Shown: piece by piece, positions 1 to 8,732 of the stretch
Position numbering within the stretch: position 1 is the stretch's first letter
How the letters are laid out: each line of letters starts with the position of its first letter
DNA from: Pseudomonas typographi
GTDB lineage: Bacteria > Pseudomonadota > Gammaproteobacteria > Pseudomonadales > Pseudomonadaceae
Direction of reading: 5' to 3'
Assembly: GCF_014694385.1 (NCBI RefSeq)
Contig: NZ_JAAOCA010000036.1
Coordinates: forward strand, 1-59,720
DNA: 59,720 nt
Position numbers and translations under genes: made by a program
The notes under the pieces: generated by a model
Told to the model about the DNA's origin: nothing
The model's database searches: none
Seen by the model: only the letters and a program-made list of their open reading frames with translations

Positions 1-158
1 GAAACCACTTCCCGCATTCCGAAAACCCTAACCCCTTGATAAACAAAGTGTTTCGTGTTCCGTTGTCGCTGGAAGTGGTGCGCATTATAGGGGGTTGGAA
101 CCTAGCGTCAACCGTTAAATTCAAAAAAGTGTCATGCTGGCTAAGGCAGCGGCAAGCC
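1..158. other. Left-edge non-coding stretch
   Basis: No open frame here looks like a gene. Downstream of the mmsA stop codon, read on the minus strand, a 6-bp stem (TAAGGC/GCCTTA, 161 down to 142) is followed about 13 nt later by a run of six T (about 128-123). This could be a weak terminator for the mmsA operon, but the long gap between stem and T-run makes it unconvincing. The neighbour to the left lies outside the window. Confidence 0.4.
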
Positions 159-1652
159 TTACAAGCTGGGGAAAGCGAACTGCGAGGCCTCATGAGACGC
201 GCGCTGCGGCCAGCGCTGGGTGATCGCCTTGCGCCGGGTATAGAAGCGCACCCCATCGGGGCCATAGGCATGCAGGTCGCCAAACAGTGAGCGCTTCCAA
301 CCGCCGAAACTGTGATAAGCCACCGGCACCGGCAGCGGTACATTCACCCCGACCATACCCACTTCGATTTCATCGCAGAACAAGCGAGCGGCTTCGCCAT
401 CCCGGGTGAAGATACAGGTGCCGTTGCCGTATTCATGCTCGTTGATCAACCGCATGGCCTCTTCAAGGCTGTCAACCCTGACGATGCACAACACCGGGCC
501 AAAAATCTCTTCTTTATAGATACGCATCTCGGGCGTTACGCGGTCGAACAGGCAGCCGCCGAGGAAGAAGCCTTGTTCGTGCCCGCTCACACTCAAGCCG
601 CGACCATCGACTACCAGCTCAGCACCGGCACGCACACCGTCTTCAACATAGCCACTTACCTTTTCGCGGTGTTGCCCGGTCACCAGCGGGCCCATATCCA
701 GCCCGCAAGTAGTGCCAGCACCGATCTTCAGTGCCGTAACCTGCGGTACCAACTTGGCCACCAGCGCATCGGCCACCAGGTCACCGACGCACACTGCAAC
801 CGAGATCGCCATGCAGCGTTCGCCGCAAGACCCATACGCTGCCCCCATCAACGCATTCACGGCGTTGTCCAAGTCGGCGTCGGGCATCAGTACCGCGTGG
901 TTCTTCGCCCCGCCCAGTGCCTGCACACGTTTGCCGCGCGCGGCACCTTCCTTATAAATGTATTCGGCGATCGGGGTCGAACCCACGAAGCTCAAGGCTT
1001 TGACTTCCGGCGCCTGGATCAGCGCATCCACCGCGACCTTGTCGCCATGCACCACGTTGAGCACCCCCTTGGGCAGCCCGGCCTCGTGTAGCAGTTGGGC
1101 AATGTACAGGGTAGAGCTGGGGTCGCGCTCCGACGGTTTGAGGATAAAGCAGTTACCGCATGCGATCGCCAGTGGGTACATCCACAACGGCACCATCGCC
1201 GGGAAGTTGAACGGTGTAATACCAGCCACCACGCCCAGCGGTTGGAAGTCGCTCCAGGCATCGATGTTCGGCCCAGCGTTGCGGCTGTACTCACCCTTGA
1301 GCAACTCCGGCGCGGCGCTGGCGTACTCCACGTTCTCGATACCGCGCTTCAGTTCACCGGCGGCATCTTCGAGGGTTTTGCCATGTTCTTCGCTGATCAG
1401 CCGAGCAATGCTCGCCTCGTGCTGCTCAAGCAATTGCTTGAAGCGGAACATCACCTGCGCACGCTTGGCGGCGGGGGTGCTGCGCCAGGCCGGGAATGCG
1501 GCCTTGGCGGAATCGATAGCGCGCTGTACGGTGCCTTGGTCTGCCAACTGCACCTGATGCACCACTTCACCTGTGGCCGGGTTGAACACATCCGCGCTGC
1601 GCGCACCGCCCGAAACCCTTTCGCCGTGGATCAGATGTTGGATAACGCTCAT
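159..1652 (-). CDS. mmsA: CoA-acylating methylmalonate-semialdehyde dehydrogenase
   Basis: A 497-residue aldehyde dehydrogenase of the MmsA type. It oxidises malonate semialdehyde or methylmalonate semialdehyde with NAD and CoA to acetyl-CoA or propionyl-CoA, in the cytosol. The fold signature ITPFNFPAMVP and the catalytic-cysteine segment GERCMAIS (Cys near residue 280) are present, and the length is normal for the family. The frame stays open upstream to 1799, but that part overlaps the aminotransferase. The ATG at 1652 gives the expected MSVIQHL N-terminus. The gene follows the aminotransferase by 17 bp in the same direction, so the two probably form an operon for beta-alanine use: the transaminase makes malonate semialdehyde and this enzyme removes it. 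A role in valine breakdown cannot be excluded, since mmsB is not next to it. Confidence 0.93.
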   Translation of the reverse strand: MSVIQHLIHGERVSGGARSADVFNPATGEVVHQVQLADQGTVQRAIDSAKAAFPAWRSTPAAKRAQVMFRFKQLLEQHEASIARLISEEHGKTLEDAAGELKRGIENVEYASAAPELLKGEYSRNAGPNIDAWSDFQPLGVVAGITPFNFPAMVPLWMYPLAIACGNCFILKPSERDPSSTLYIAQLLHEAGLPKGVLNVVHGDKVAVDALIQAPEVKALSFVGSTPIAEYIYKEGAARGKRVQALGGAKNHAVLMPDADLDNAVNALMGAAYGSCGERCMAISVAVCVGDLVADALVAKLVPQVTALKIGAGTTCGLDMGPLVTGQHREKVSGYVEDGVRAGAELVVDGRGLSVSGHEQGFFLGGCLFDRVTPEMRIYKEEIFGPVLCIVRVDSLEEAMRLINEHEYGNGTCIFTRDGEAARLFCDEIEVGMVGVNVPLPVPVAYHSFGGWKRSLFGDLHAYGPDGVRFYTRRKAITQRWPQRASHEASQFAFPSL

Positions 1653-1669
1653 GTATGGCTCCTGCTGAA

Positions 1670-3016
1670 TCAGTCGATTTGGCTGAGGGCTTCGCCCACA
1701 GCATCGAACAGCGTGTTCATTTCCGCGGCGGTGGCATTGAATACCGGGCCGAACTGAAGCGTATCGCCGCCGTAGCGCACGTAGAAACCTTTGTTCCATA
1801 GCTTCATGGCCGCCTCGAACGGGCGCACGATGGCATCGCCGCCGCGCGGTGCCAATTGGATGGCCCCGGCCAGGCCACAGTTGCGGATGTCCACCACATT
1901 AGCCGTGCCCTTGAGCCCGTGCAGCGCTTGCTCGAAGGTTGGCGCCAGTTGCGCGGCGGCCTCGACGAGGTTTTCTTGCTCAAGGATACCCAGCGCAGCC
2001 AGGCCCGCGGCGCAAGCCACCGGGTGTGCCGAGTAGGTATAGCCATGGGGGAACTCGACGGCGTACTCCGGGGTGGGTTGGTCCATGAAGGTGCGGTAGA
2101 TCTCGCTACTGGCGATGACCGCCCCCATCGGGATGGCGCCATTGGTGACCTGCTTGGCGATGCACATCAAGTCTGGGGTTACGCCGAAGGTTTGCGCGCC
2201 GAACATAGTGCCGGTACGGCCAAAACCGGTGATCACTTCATCGAAAATCAGCAAGATGCCGTGCTGGTCACAGATCTCCCGTAGCCGCGGCAGGTAGCCC
2301 TTGGGCGGCGGCAGCACGCCTGCCGAGCCGGCCATGGGCTCGACGATGAGCGCGGCGATGTTGGAGGCGTCGTGCAGTTCGATCAACTTGAGCAGTTCGT
2401 TAGCCAAGGCCACGCCGCCGTGCTCCGGCATGCCTTTGGAATAAACGTTCTCCGGCAGCAGGGTGTGCGGGATGTGGTCTACGTCCAGCAACTGGCCGAA
2501 CATTTTGCGGTTGCCATTGACGCCGCCCAAGCTGGTACCGGCGATGTTCACCCCGTGGTAGCCCCGCGCCCGGCCAATGATCTTGGTTTTGCTGGCTTGG
2601 CCCTTCAGCCGCCAGTAAGCCTTGACCATCTTCAGGGCCGTATCGGCGCATTCGGAACCGGAGTTGGTGTAGAACACATGGTTCAGTTCGCCCGGCGCCA
2701 GTTCGGTGATCTTTTCGGCCAGTTGAAACGACAGCGGGTGCCCGAACTGAAACGCCGGCGAGTAATCCAGGGTGCCCAATTGCTTGGCCACCGCTTCCTG
2801 AATTTGCGTGCGCGTATGGCCGGCGCCACAGGTCCACAAGCCAGAGAGGCTGTCGTAGATCTTGCGACCCTTATCATCGACCAAATAGCGCCCCTGCGCC
2901 GCAACGATCAACCGCGGGTCGCGTTGGAAGTTGCGGTTGGCGGTATAGGGCATCCAGTGGGCATCCAGCTTGAGCTGGCTGGCCACGCCGTGAGGGGCGG
3001 TTTGCGGCATGTTCAT
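1670..3016 (-). CDS. Omega-amino acid (beta-alanine):pyruvate aminotransferase
   Basis: A 448-residue class III PLP aminotransferase. It matches the Pseudomonas omega-amino acid:pyruvate transaminase (BauA-like) from end to end, including LDAHWMPYTANRNF near the N-terminus. The PLP lysine is Lys288 in the segment CIAKQVTNG, and IFDEVITGFGRTG carries the pyridine-binding Asp. It transfers the amino group of beta-alanine or other omega-amines to pyruvate, giving malonate semialdehyde and alanine. I chose the ATG at 3016 (MNMPQT), which matches relatives; a TTG two codons earlier at 3022 is possible. It lies 17 bp upstream of mmsA and opposite a LysR regulator, the usual layout for a substrate-induced catabolic operon. 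Confidence 0.92.
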   Translation of the reverse strand: MNMPQTAPHGVASQLKLDAHWMPYTANRNFQRDPRLIVAAQGRYLVDDKGRKIYDSLSGLWTCGAGHTRTQIQEAVAKQLGTLDYSPAFQFGHPLSFQLAEKITELAPGELNHVFYTNSGSECADTALKMVKAYWRLKGQASKTKIIGRARGYHGVNIAGTSLGGVNGNRKMFGQLLDVDHIPHTLLPENVYSKGMPEHGGVALANELLKLIELHDASNIAALIVEPMAGSAGVLPPPKGYLPRLREICDQHGILLIFDEVITGFGRTGTMFGAQTFGVTPDLMCIAKQVTNGAIPMGAVIASSEIYRTFMDQPTPEYAVEFPHGYTYSAHPVACAAGLAALGILEQENLVEAAAQLAPTFEQALHGLKGTANVVDIRNCGLAGAIQLAPRGGDAIVRPFEAAMKLWNKGFYVRYGGDTLQFGPVFNATAAEMNTLFDAVGEALSQID

Positions 3017-3130
3017 GGTCAAAGCCTCGCCTGGGTTAACAGCAGTGTGGTGGTTGCCGTTTACGGTGGCACGGGCATAAAGTCTAAAAAACTCAATTTT
3101 ATCTATGTAAAGTTAGGCCATTACTAAACT
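3017..3130. promoter_or_regulatory. Divergent promoter region between the aminotransferase operon and the LysR gene
   Basis: The 114-bp intergenic space has an AT-rich core (about 3077-3125) in otherwise GC-rich DNA. This is where a LysR protein would normally bind and where both divergent promoters should lie. I could not assign confident -35/-10 pairs or one clear T-N11-A operator by eye. Confidence 0.5.
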
Positions 3131-4045
3131 ATGACGCGCCTTGCCCCGCTTGCCCAAGTCAGTGATTTCGAGATCCGCCTGTTGCGGGTTTTTCGCAGCG
3201 TGGTCGACAGCGGGGGGTTTTCGGCTGCGGAAAACATCCTCGGCATCAGCCGCTCGGCCATCAGCCAGCACATGAGCGACCTTGAACAACGCCTCGGGCT
3301 GCGCCTATGCCAGCGTGGGCGTGCGGGGTTTTCGCTTACCGAAGAGGGGCGCGAGGTTTACCAGGCTTCATTGCAATTGCTCGGCGCGCTGGAAACCTTC
3401 CGCACCGAGGTCAATGGCCTGCACCAGCACCTGCGCGGTGAATTGAACATTGGCCTTACGGATAACCTGGTGACCTTGCCTCATATGCGAATCACCCACG
3501 CCTTGGCGCAATTGAAGGAAAAGGGCCCGGACGTACGCATCCAAATTCGCATGGTGGCGCCCAGCCAAGTGGAGCAAGGCGTATTGGACGGCTCGCTGAA
3601 CGTTGGCGTGGTGCCCCAAGCCAGCCCGCTGCCGGGATTGGATTACCAGCCGTTGTACAGCGAGCGCTCGTTGCTCTACTGCGCCGCCGGGCACCCGTTG
3701 TTTTATGTAGGCGAGGCCACCTTGGACGACGCCCAGCTGAGTGTGCAGGATGCCATCGCGCCCACCTTCCGTTTGCCGGTCGACATCCAGGCGCACTACC
3801 AGGTGCTCAACTGTACCGCCAGTGCCTCCGACCGTGAGGGCATGGCGTTCCTGATCCTCACTGGGCGCTACATCGGCTACTTGCCCGACCATTACGCGCA
3901 GTTCTGGGTACAACAAGGGCGCCTGCGCGCGCTCAAACCGCAAAGCCGCTACTACGACCTCAGCCTATCTTGGGTCACGCGCAAAGGCCGGCGCCCCAAC
4001 CTGGTGCTCGAAAGCTTCATCCAAAGCCTGGGCACTACCCAATAA
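3131..4045 (+). CDS. LysR-family regulator, probable activator of the omega-aminotransferase/mmsA operon
   Basis: A 304-residue LysR-type regulator. The N-terminal winged helix-turn-helix covers about residues 10-70 (FSAAENILGISRSAISQHMSDLE, given here as a position guide to about residues 30-52). A periplasmic-binding-protein-like effector domain follows (about 95-300). It is transcribed away from the beta-alanine transaminase/mmsA pair and shares their promoter region, which suggests it senses an intermediate of that pathway and activates it. The effector is not visible from sequence. The next gene, a purine-type permease, runs in the same direction but after 134 bp with its own probable control site, so co-regulation is less likely. 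Confidence 0.85.
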   Translation: MTRLAPLAQVSDFEIRLLRVFRSVVDSGGFSAAENILGISRSAISQHMSDLEQRLGLRLCQRGRAGFSLTEEGREVYQASLQLLGALETFRTEVNGLHQHLRGELNIGLTDNLVTLPHMRITHALAQLKEKGPDVRIQIRMVAPSQVEQGVLDGSLNVGVVPQASPLPGLDYQPLYSERSLLYCAAGHPLFYVGEATLDDAQLSVQDAIAPTFRLPVDIQAHYQVLNCTASASDREGMAFLILTGRYIGYLPDHYAQFWVQQGRLRALKPQSRYYDLSLSWVTRKGRRPNLVLESFIQSLGTTQ

Positions 4046-4077
4046 GCCACCGGTTTTTTTCGTTCAAACCCCTGAAA

Positions 4078-4085
4078 TGTATACA
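4078..4085. promoter_or_regulatory. Small palindrome TGTATACA upstream of the permease
   Basis: An 8-bp perfect palindrome within AATGTATACAAA, about 95 bp before the permease start, inside the 134-bp gap after the LysR gene. It resembles a short dimer-type operator and could control the permease. The regulator is unknown, and a palindrome this short could arise by chance. Confidence 0.3.
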
Positions 4086-4179
4086 AAGGCCATAGTAGCG
4101 CGTAAACAAAACTGAGCAGTTGGACAGGTTTTTGCAATGCTTCGTGCATTCATCACCACCGCCTACGAGAAACTGCGCC

Positions 4180-5565
4180 ATGCCTGCAGAAGCGACCCCC
4201 GAACACGATCTGATCTATGGCTTGGAAGACCGCCCCGGCCCGCTCACGGCGCTGCTGGCAGCACTACAACATGTGCTGGCCGCCTTCGTCGGCATCATCA
4301 CCCCGCCGTTGATCATTGGCTCTGTGCTGGGGCTTGGCGAGCACCTGCCCTACTTGATCAGCATGGCCTTGATGGTGTCAGGGGTCGGCACATTCATCCA
4401 GGCGCGCCGCCCATTCGGTATCGGCGCCGGGATGATTTGCCTGCAGGGCACCAGCTTTGCGTTCTTGGGCGCGATCTTGTCGGCCGGGTTCATGGTTAAA
4501 CAGCGTGGCGGCAGCCCGGAAGACGTACTGGCGATGATCTTCGGCGTGTGCTTTTTTGGTGCAATGGTGCAAGTGGTGCTAAGCCGTTTCATCGGCCACT
4601 TACGGCGGGTGATTACCCCGCTGGTCACCGGGATCGTGATTACCCTGATCGGCATCAGCCTGATCAAGGTTGGCATCACCGACCTCGGCGGTGGCTTCAA
4701 TGCGCCAGATTTCGGCGCCCCGGGCAACCTCGCATTGGGCGGCTTCGTGCTGCTGGTGATCATTTTACTCAACCGCTGCAATACCCCCTGGGTACGCCTT
4801 TCGGCCATTATCCTGGGCTTGGGCGCCGGCTCTGTGGCCGCTTGGTTCAGTGGCAAGCTGGTGCCCCATGCGTTGGGTTCATTGCCGTTGATCAGCGTGC
4901 CGCAACCGTTCAAGTTCGGCTTCGCTTTCGACTGGGCGGCGTTCATTCCTATTGCCCTGATTTACCTGATCAGCGCCATCGAAACGGTCGGCGACCTTAC
5001 CGCCAACTGTATGCTTTCGCGCCAACCCATCAACGGCCCCAGCTATGTGGCCAGGCTCAAGGGCGGCGTGTTAGGTGACGGCGTGAGCTGCCTGCTGGCC
5101 GCGACCTTCAATGCGTTCCCCAATACCACATTCGCCCAGAACAACGGGGTGATCCAACTCACCGGCGTGGCCAGCCGTTATGTGGGCCTGTACATCGGCG
5201 CCATCTTGTTCTTGCTCGGCCTGGTGCCGGCCATCGGAGCGGTGTTGCAGCAAATCCCCAAACCCGTGTTGGGCGGCGCTACATTAGTGATGTTCGGCAG
5301 TGTCGCCGCCGCTGGCGTGCGCATCCTGGCGCAAACCCCGCTGGACCGGCGCAGCATGTTGGTCATCGCCACCAGCTTTGGCGTCGGCCTGGGCGTGGCC
5401 GCGCAACCTGAACTGCTGCACCTGCTGCCCAAACTGGTGCAGAACCTGTTCGACTCGGCCATTACCAGCGGCGGCATCACGGCGTTGGTGATGTGCCTGC
5501 TGCTGCCGCAACCCCGCGTCGCCGCGACCACGCTGCAGGCAGAAGGTGCCGGGGGCCCTAGGTAA
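4180..5565 (+). CDS. NCS2-family purine (xanthine/urate-type) permease
   Basis: A 461-residue inner-membrane symporter of the nucleobase-ascorbate (NCS2) family with about 12-14 hydrophobic segments. Family hallmarks are Gln30-His31 in LQHVLAAF, Glu268 and Asp272 in SAIETVGD, and Gln320-Asn-Asn in FAQNNGVIQLTG. The Glu/Gln pattern fits transporters of oxidised purines (xanthine or urate) better than uracil carriers, but the substrate is an inference. The frame opens at a TTG at 4120; I prefer the ATG at 4180 (MPAEATPEHDL). The next gene is a RutR-like regulator, and two purine-base deaminases lie within 7 kb, supporting a role in purine uptake. Confidence 0.85.
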   Translation: MPAEATPEHDLIYGLEDRPGPLTALLAALQHVLAAFVGIITPPLIIGSVLGLGEHLPYLISMALMVSGVGTFIQARRPFGIGAGMICLQGTSFAFLGAILSAGFMVKQRGGSPEDVLAMIFGVCFFGAMVQVVLSRFIGHLRRVITPLVTGIVITLIGISLIKVGITDLGGGFNAPDFGAPGNLALGGFVLLVIILLNRCNTPWVRLSAIILGLGAGSVAAWFSGKLVPHALGSLPLISVPQPFKFGFAFDWAAFIPIALIYLISAIETVGDLTANCMLSRQPINGPSYVARLKGGVLGDGVSCLLAATFNAFPNTTFAQNNGVIQLTGVASRYVGLYIGAILFLLGLVPAIGAVLQQIPKPVLGGATLVMFGSVAAAGVRILAQTPLDRRSMLVIATSFGVGLGVAAQPELLHLLPKLVQNLFDSAITSGGITALVMCLLLPQPRVAATTLQAEGAGGPR

Positions 5566-5574
5566 GGTTTATTG

Positions 5575-5591
5575 CACACAAGGCTTGTGTG
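5575..5591. promoter_or_regulatory. Perfect 8-bp inverted repeat (CACACAAG, one-base centre) before the TetR gene
   Basis: The arms CACACAAG and CTTGTGTG are separated by a single G. The 17-bp symmetrical site lies just after the permease stop codon and 52 bp before the TetR-family start. Its size and position suit a TetR-dimer operator for autoregulation. Confidence 0.45.
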
Positions 5592-5596
5592 TTGCC

Positions 5597-5623
5597 TTTG
5601 GGTGCGTTATCAACGCACCCAAA
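5597..5623. promoter_or_regulatory. Perfect 12-bp inverted repeat with 3-base loop before the TetR gene
   Basis: The arms TTTGGGTGCGTT and AACGCACCCAAA surround ATC. In RNA this is a very stable hairpin, but no T-run follows on the plus strand, so it is not a classical intrinsic terminator. It may end permease transcription, act as a second operator, or block translation from an alternative ATG at 5623, whose A is the last base of the right arm. Confidence 0.5.
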
Positions 5624-5643
5624 TGTCTTACCCGGAAACCGCC

Positions 5644-6303
5644 ATGACCCTTGTAGTGCCCGCTCATAGCCTGCAGAACGGTAAACCCGCCAGCCGCATT
5701 CGGCAAAAGAACGAAGAAGCCATTATCCACGCGGCTGAAGACGAGTTCGCCAAGCATGGCTTCAAGGGCACGAGCATGAACACCATCGCTCTGAATGCAG
5801 GCCTGCCCAAGGCCAACCTGCATTACTACTTCACCAACAAGCTGGGCCTGTATGTGGCCGTGTTGAGTAACATCATCGAGCTATGGGACAGCACGTTCAA
5901 CCACCTGAGCGCCGATGACGACCCGGCTGAAGCGTTGGCGCGCTACATTCGAGCGAAAATGGAGTTCTCCCGGCGCCAGCCGCAAGCGTCGCGCATTTTC
6001 GCCATGGAAATCATCAGTGGCGGGCAATGCCTGAACGAATACTTCAGCCAAGACTACCGCCTTTGGTTCAAGGGCCGGGCCGCTGTGTTCGAAGCCTGGA
6101 TCGCGGCCGGCAAAATGGACCCGGTAGACCCTGTTCACCTGATTTTCCTGCTATGGAGCAGCACCCAGCACTATGCAGATTTCGCCACGCAAATCTGCCG
6201 CGTCACCGGAAAAACACGCCTGACCAAGCAGGATTTCGAAATGGCCGCAAGCAACCTGATCACCATCCTGCTCAAAGGGTGTGGTATCAAGCCTGCCCAG
6301 TAA
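5644..6303 (+). CDS. TetR-family regulator of the RutR-like subgroup
   Basis: A 219-residue TetR-type repressor. The helix-turn-helix lies at about residues 40-65 (TSMNTIALNAGLPKANLHYY), followed by the RutR-type C-terminal ligand domain with the conserved segments FAMEIISGG and LWSSTQHYADF. RutR-like proteins respond to pyrimidine or purine-type ligands. This one sits directly after a purine-type permease, so control of that permease is likely. I chose the ATG at 5644 (MTLVVPAH); an in-frame ATG at 5623 would add seven residues. Two perfect inverted repeats just upstream are candidate operators. yigZ follows after 14 bp. Confidence 0.85.
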   Translation: MTLVVPAHSLQNGKPASRIRQKNEEAIIHAAEDEFAKHGFKGTSMNTIALNAGLPKANLHYYFTNKLGLYVAVLSNIIELWDSTFNHLSADDDPAEALARYIRAKMEFSRRQPQASRIFAMEIISGGQCLNEYFSQDYRLWFKGRAAVFEAWIAAGKMDPVDPVHLIFLLWSSTQHYADFATQICRVTGKTRLTKQDFEMAASNLITILLKGCGIKPAQ

Positions 6304-6317
6304 TCGCCGCGGACCCC

Positions 6318-6902
6318 ATGCCCTTTACCTTGATCAGCCCGTGCGAGTATCGCGAAGAGATCCGCAAAAGCCGCTTCATTGCCCTGGCCGCGCCCATTGA
6401 AAACGCCGAGCAGGCCCTGGCCTTTGTCGAAGCGGCCAGCGATGCCACCGCCTCGCACAATTGTTGGGCCTGGAAGCTCGGTGCCCAGTACCGCAGCAGT
6501 GACGATGGCGAACCCGGCGGTACCGCTGGCCGGCCCATCCTGGCGGCCATCGAAGCGCAAGATTGCGACCAGGTAGCGGTATTGGTGGTGCGCTGGTTCG
6601 GTGGCATCCCCTTGGGTACCGGTGGCCTTGCCAGGGCGTATGGCGGTTGCGCCAACAAATGCCTGCACCAGGCTGAAAAACGCTTGTTGGTCGCCCGCCA
6701 GTCGTATCGCCTGCACTGCAACTTCAGCGAACTGGCCCTGGTGCGCCTGCGTGTGCATGAGGCCGGCGGCTTGGTCGAACAAGAACAGTTTGGCGCTAAC
6801 GGCGTCGATGTGCAGTTGGCCCTCGAAGCGCGAACGCTTGGCCTGGTTCAACAGCAACTGGCGGATTTGAGCAAAGGGCGCATCGCGCTGCAGCCGTTGT
6901 AA
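6318..6902 (+). CDS. yigZ: YigZ/IMPACT-family protein
   Basis: A 194-residue protein of the YigZ/IMPACT family. The N-terminal half has the family signature (SRFIALAAPIENAEQALAF, then CWAWKLG and DDGEPGGTAGRPIL at about residues 65-75, and WFGGIPLGTGGLARAYGG). The C-terminal half is an EF-G-IV-like ferredoxin fold. The cellular role of bacterial YigZ proteins is poorly defined; eukaryotic IMPACT acts on the GCN2 pathway. The ATG at 6318 gives the normal length, although the frame remains open far upstream. It is 14 bp after the TetR gene and probably cotranscribed with it. Confidence 0.88.
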   Translation: MPFTLISPCEYREEIRKSRFIALAAPIENAEQALAFVEAASDATASHNCWAWKLGAQYRSSDDGEPGGTAGRPILAAIEAQDCDQVAVLVVRWFGGIPLGTGGLARAYGGCANKCLHQAEKRLLVARQSYRLHCNFSELALVRLRVHEAGGLVEQEQFGANGVDVQLALEARTLGLVQQQLADLSKGRIALQPL

Positions 6903-7375
6903 CGTTACCCACATTCGCCGTGCATCAGCCTGTGGATAACACTTGCATAGCCCGGCCCAGCCCCCGTGGGGCGGGGTTTACGGTGAACTGTTCATTTTTT
7001 CGCCAAACACTCGCCAGCCGCGGGTTTTACCCACGTAACCAACAGGTTATACAACCAGCAGTGCAAAAGGCTGCGCTTGAAGCGGGTCGGCGCCTTTTGC
7101 CCACATAAAGTGTGGAGCGCCCTGTGGATAAGCCGTGCAATACCTGACGGCGACCCGTTGCGGCGGGCCCCGGGCCTGCGTGGTTATTTAATGAGCAGTA
7201 AACCCAACGCTCGTAGGGGGCGTCTCAACTTAGCTGCCCCAACGTGTGAAACACCACACCCCGTGACGCAGAATCCCCATAGCGCTAGAATGCCCCCTTT
7301 TACGCACCCCTGGATCAGCAGACAGGGCAATCACTGAGCTGGCTTACCTTGCATACACTTGAAAGGAGCCGGCAC
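6903..7375. other. 473-bp intergenic region with two DnaA-box sequences and a hairpin
   Basis: No convincing gene is present. Two exact matches to the DnaA box, read as TGTGGATAA, lie at 6931-6939 and 7123-7131. A perfect 9-bp inverted repeat (GCAAAAGGC at 7063-7071, GCCTTTTGC at 7092-7100) sits between them. A plausible sigma-70 promoter for the next gene is at 7263-7291. The rest has no structure I can name. Confidence 0.6.
7263..7291 (+). promoter_or_regulatory. Probable sigma-70 promoter of the 8-oxoguanine deaminase gene
   Basis: GTGACG (7263-7268) and TAGAAT (7286-7291) are separated by 17 bp, with TAGAAT five of six to consensus. The site lies 85 bp before the start codon. This is a visual match only. 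Confidence 0.5.
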
Positions 7376-8731
7376 ATGCCCGCGACCCGTATTTGGCTGA
7401 AAAACCCATTGGCCTGCTTTACCGCTAACCGCTTCGACGCCCGCGGCGGCATCGTCATCCAGGGCAACCTCATCGAAGAACTCCTTGCCCCTGGGCAAGC
7501 ACCCTTGCAACCCTGCGCCGAGGTATTCGATGCCCGCGAACATGTGTTGTTGCCAGGGCTGATCAACACCCACCACCATTTTTACCAAACGCTTACCCGG
7601 GCCTGGGCACCGGTGATCAACCAGCCATTGTTTCCCTGGCTCAAACAGCTGTACCCGGTGTGGGCCAGGCTCACCCCTGAGCGCTTGCTGCTTGCCTGCC
7701 AAGTGGCGTTGGCCGAGCTGCTGCGCTCTGGCTGCACCACTGCGGCGGACCACCACTACCTGTTTCCCACGGGCCTTGAACAGGCCATCGACGTTCAAGT
7801 CGAGGCCGTACGCATGCTCGGCCTGCGGGCGATGCTCAGCCGTGGCAGCATGAGCCTGGGCGAGGCCGATGGCGGTTTGCCGCCGCAGCACACGGTACAA
7901 TCGGCTGACACCATTTTGCGTGACAGCGAACGGCTGGTGCAGCGCTACCACGAACGCGGTGCCGGTGCGCAGATACAAATTGCCCTGGCACCTTGCTCGC
8001 CGTTCTCGGTCACCCGCGACATCATGCTCGCCAGCGCCGAACTGGCCGCACGCCTGGATGTACGCCTGCACACGCACCTGGCCGAAACCCTCGACGAAGA
8101 ACGCTTTTGCCTGGAACGCTTCGGCCTGCGCACAGTGGATTATCTCGACAGTGTGGGCTGGTTGGGGCCGCGTACGTGGCTTGCCCACGGCATTCACTTC
8201 AACGCCGAAGAAATCGCCCGCCTGGGCGCTGCCGGCACCGGCATCTGCCACTGCCCCAGCTCGAACATGCGCCTGGCCTCAGGTATTTGCCCCACCGTAG
8301 ACCTCGAACAAGCCGGCGCGGTGATAGGGCTGGGGGTCGATGGCTCGGCCTCGAACGACGCCTCCAACCTGATACTGGAAACCCGCCAAGCGCTTTACCT
8401 ACAGCGCCTGCGCTACGGCGCCGCGGCCATCACCCCCGAACGGGTGCTGGGCTGGGCTACGCGGGGCTCGGCGCAACTGTTGGGGCGCAACGACATCGGC
8501 GAACTGGCACCCGGCCTGCAGGCAGACCTCGCCCTGTTCAAGCTCGACGACTTACGCTACTCCGGCAGCCATGACCCCCTGGGGGCATTGCTGCTGTGCG
8601 GCGCCGACCGCGCCGACCGGGTGATGGTCGGCGGCCAATGGCGGGTGATCGATGGGCAGATCCCGGGGCTGGATATCGCCGGCTTGATCGCCAATCATCG
8701 CCAAGCTGCTGCGCAGATGATGGCGGGCTGA
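7376..8731 (+). CDS. 8-oxoguanine deaminase (amidohydrolase superfamily)
   Basis: A 451-residue amidohydrolase. It closely resembles the Pseudomonas enzymes (PA0142 type) that hydrolyse 8-oxoguanine to urate and ammonia. Metal-binding and catalytic signatures are the histidines at residues 66-68 (LINTHHHFYQ), HTHLAET, the HGIHF segment and the late Asp in GVDGSASND. The ATG at 7376 follows a good AAGGAG site at 7362-7367; a TTG nine codons earlier is less likely. The exact substrate is an inference, because related family members deaminate isocytosine or other purines. With the adenine deaminase and the xanthine-type permease nearby, a role in salvaging or clearing purine bases fits well. Confidence 0.85.
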   Translation: MPATRIWLKNPLACFTANRFDARGGIVIQGNLIEELLAPGQAPLQPCAEVFDAREHVLLPGLINTHHHFYQTLTRAWAPVINQPLFPWLKQLYPVWARLTPERLLLACQVALAELLRSGCTTAADHHYLFPTGLEQAIDVQVEAVRMLGLRAMLSRGSMSLGEADGGLPPQHTVQSADTILRDSERLVQRYHERGAGAQIQIALAPCSPFSVTRDIMLASAELAARLDVRLHTHLAETLDEERFCLERFGLRTVDYLDSVGWLGPRTWLAHGIHFNAEEIARLGAAGTGICHCPSSNMRLASGICPTVDLEQAGAVIGLGVDGSASNDASNLILETRQALYLQRLRYGAAAITPERVLGWATRGSAQLLGRNDIGELAPGLQADLALFKLDDLRYSGSHDPLGALLLCGADRADRVMVGGQWRVIDGQIPGLDIAGLIANHRQAAAQMMAG

Positions 8732-8732
8732 A

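Noticed and set aside
6931..7131. A replication origin suggested by the paired DnaA boxes
   Set aside because: There is no dnaA, dnaN, gidA or rpmH gene nearby, no AT-rich unwinding region and only two boxes; kept only as a possible regulatory or titration site.
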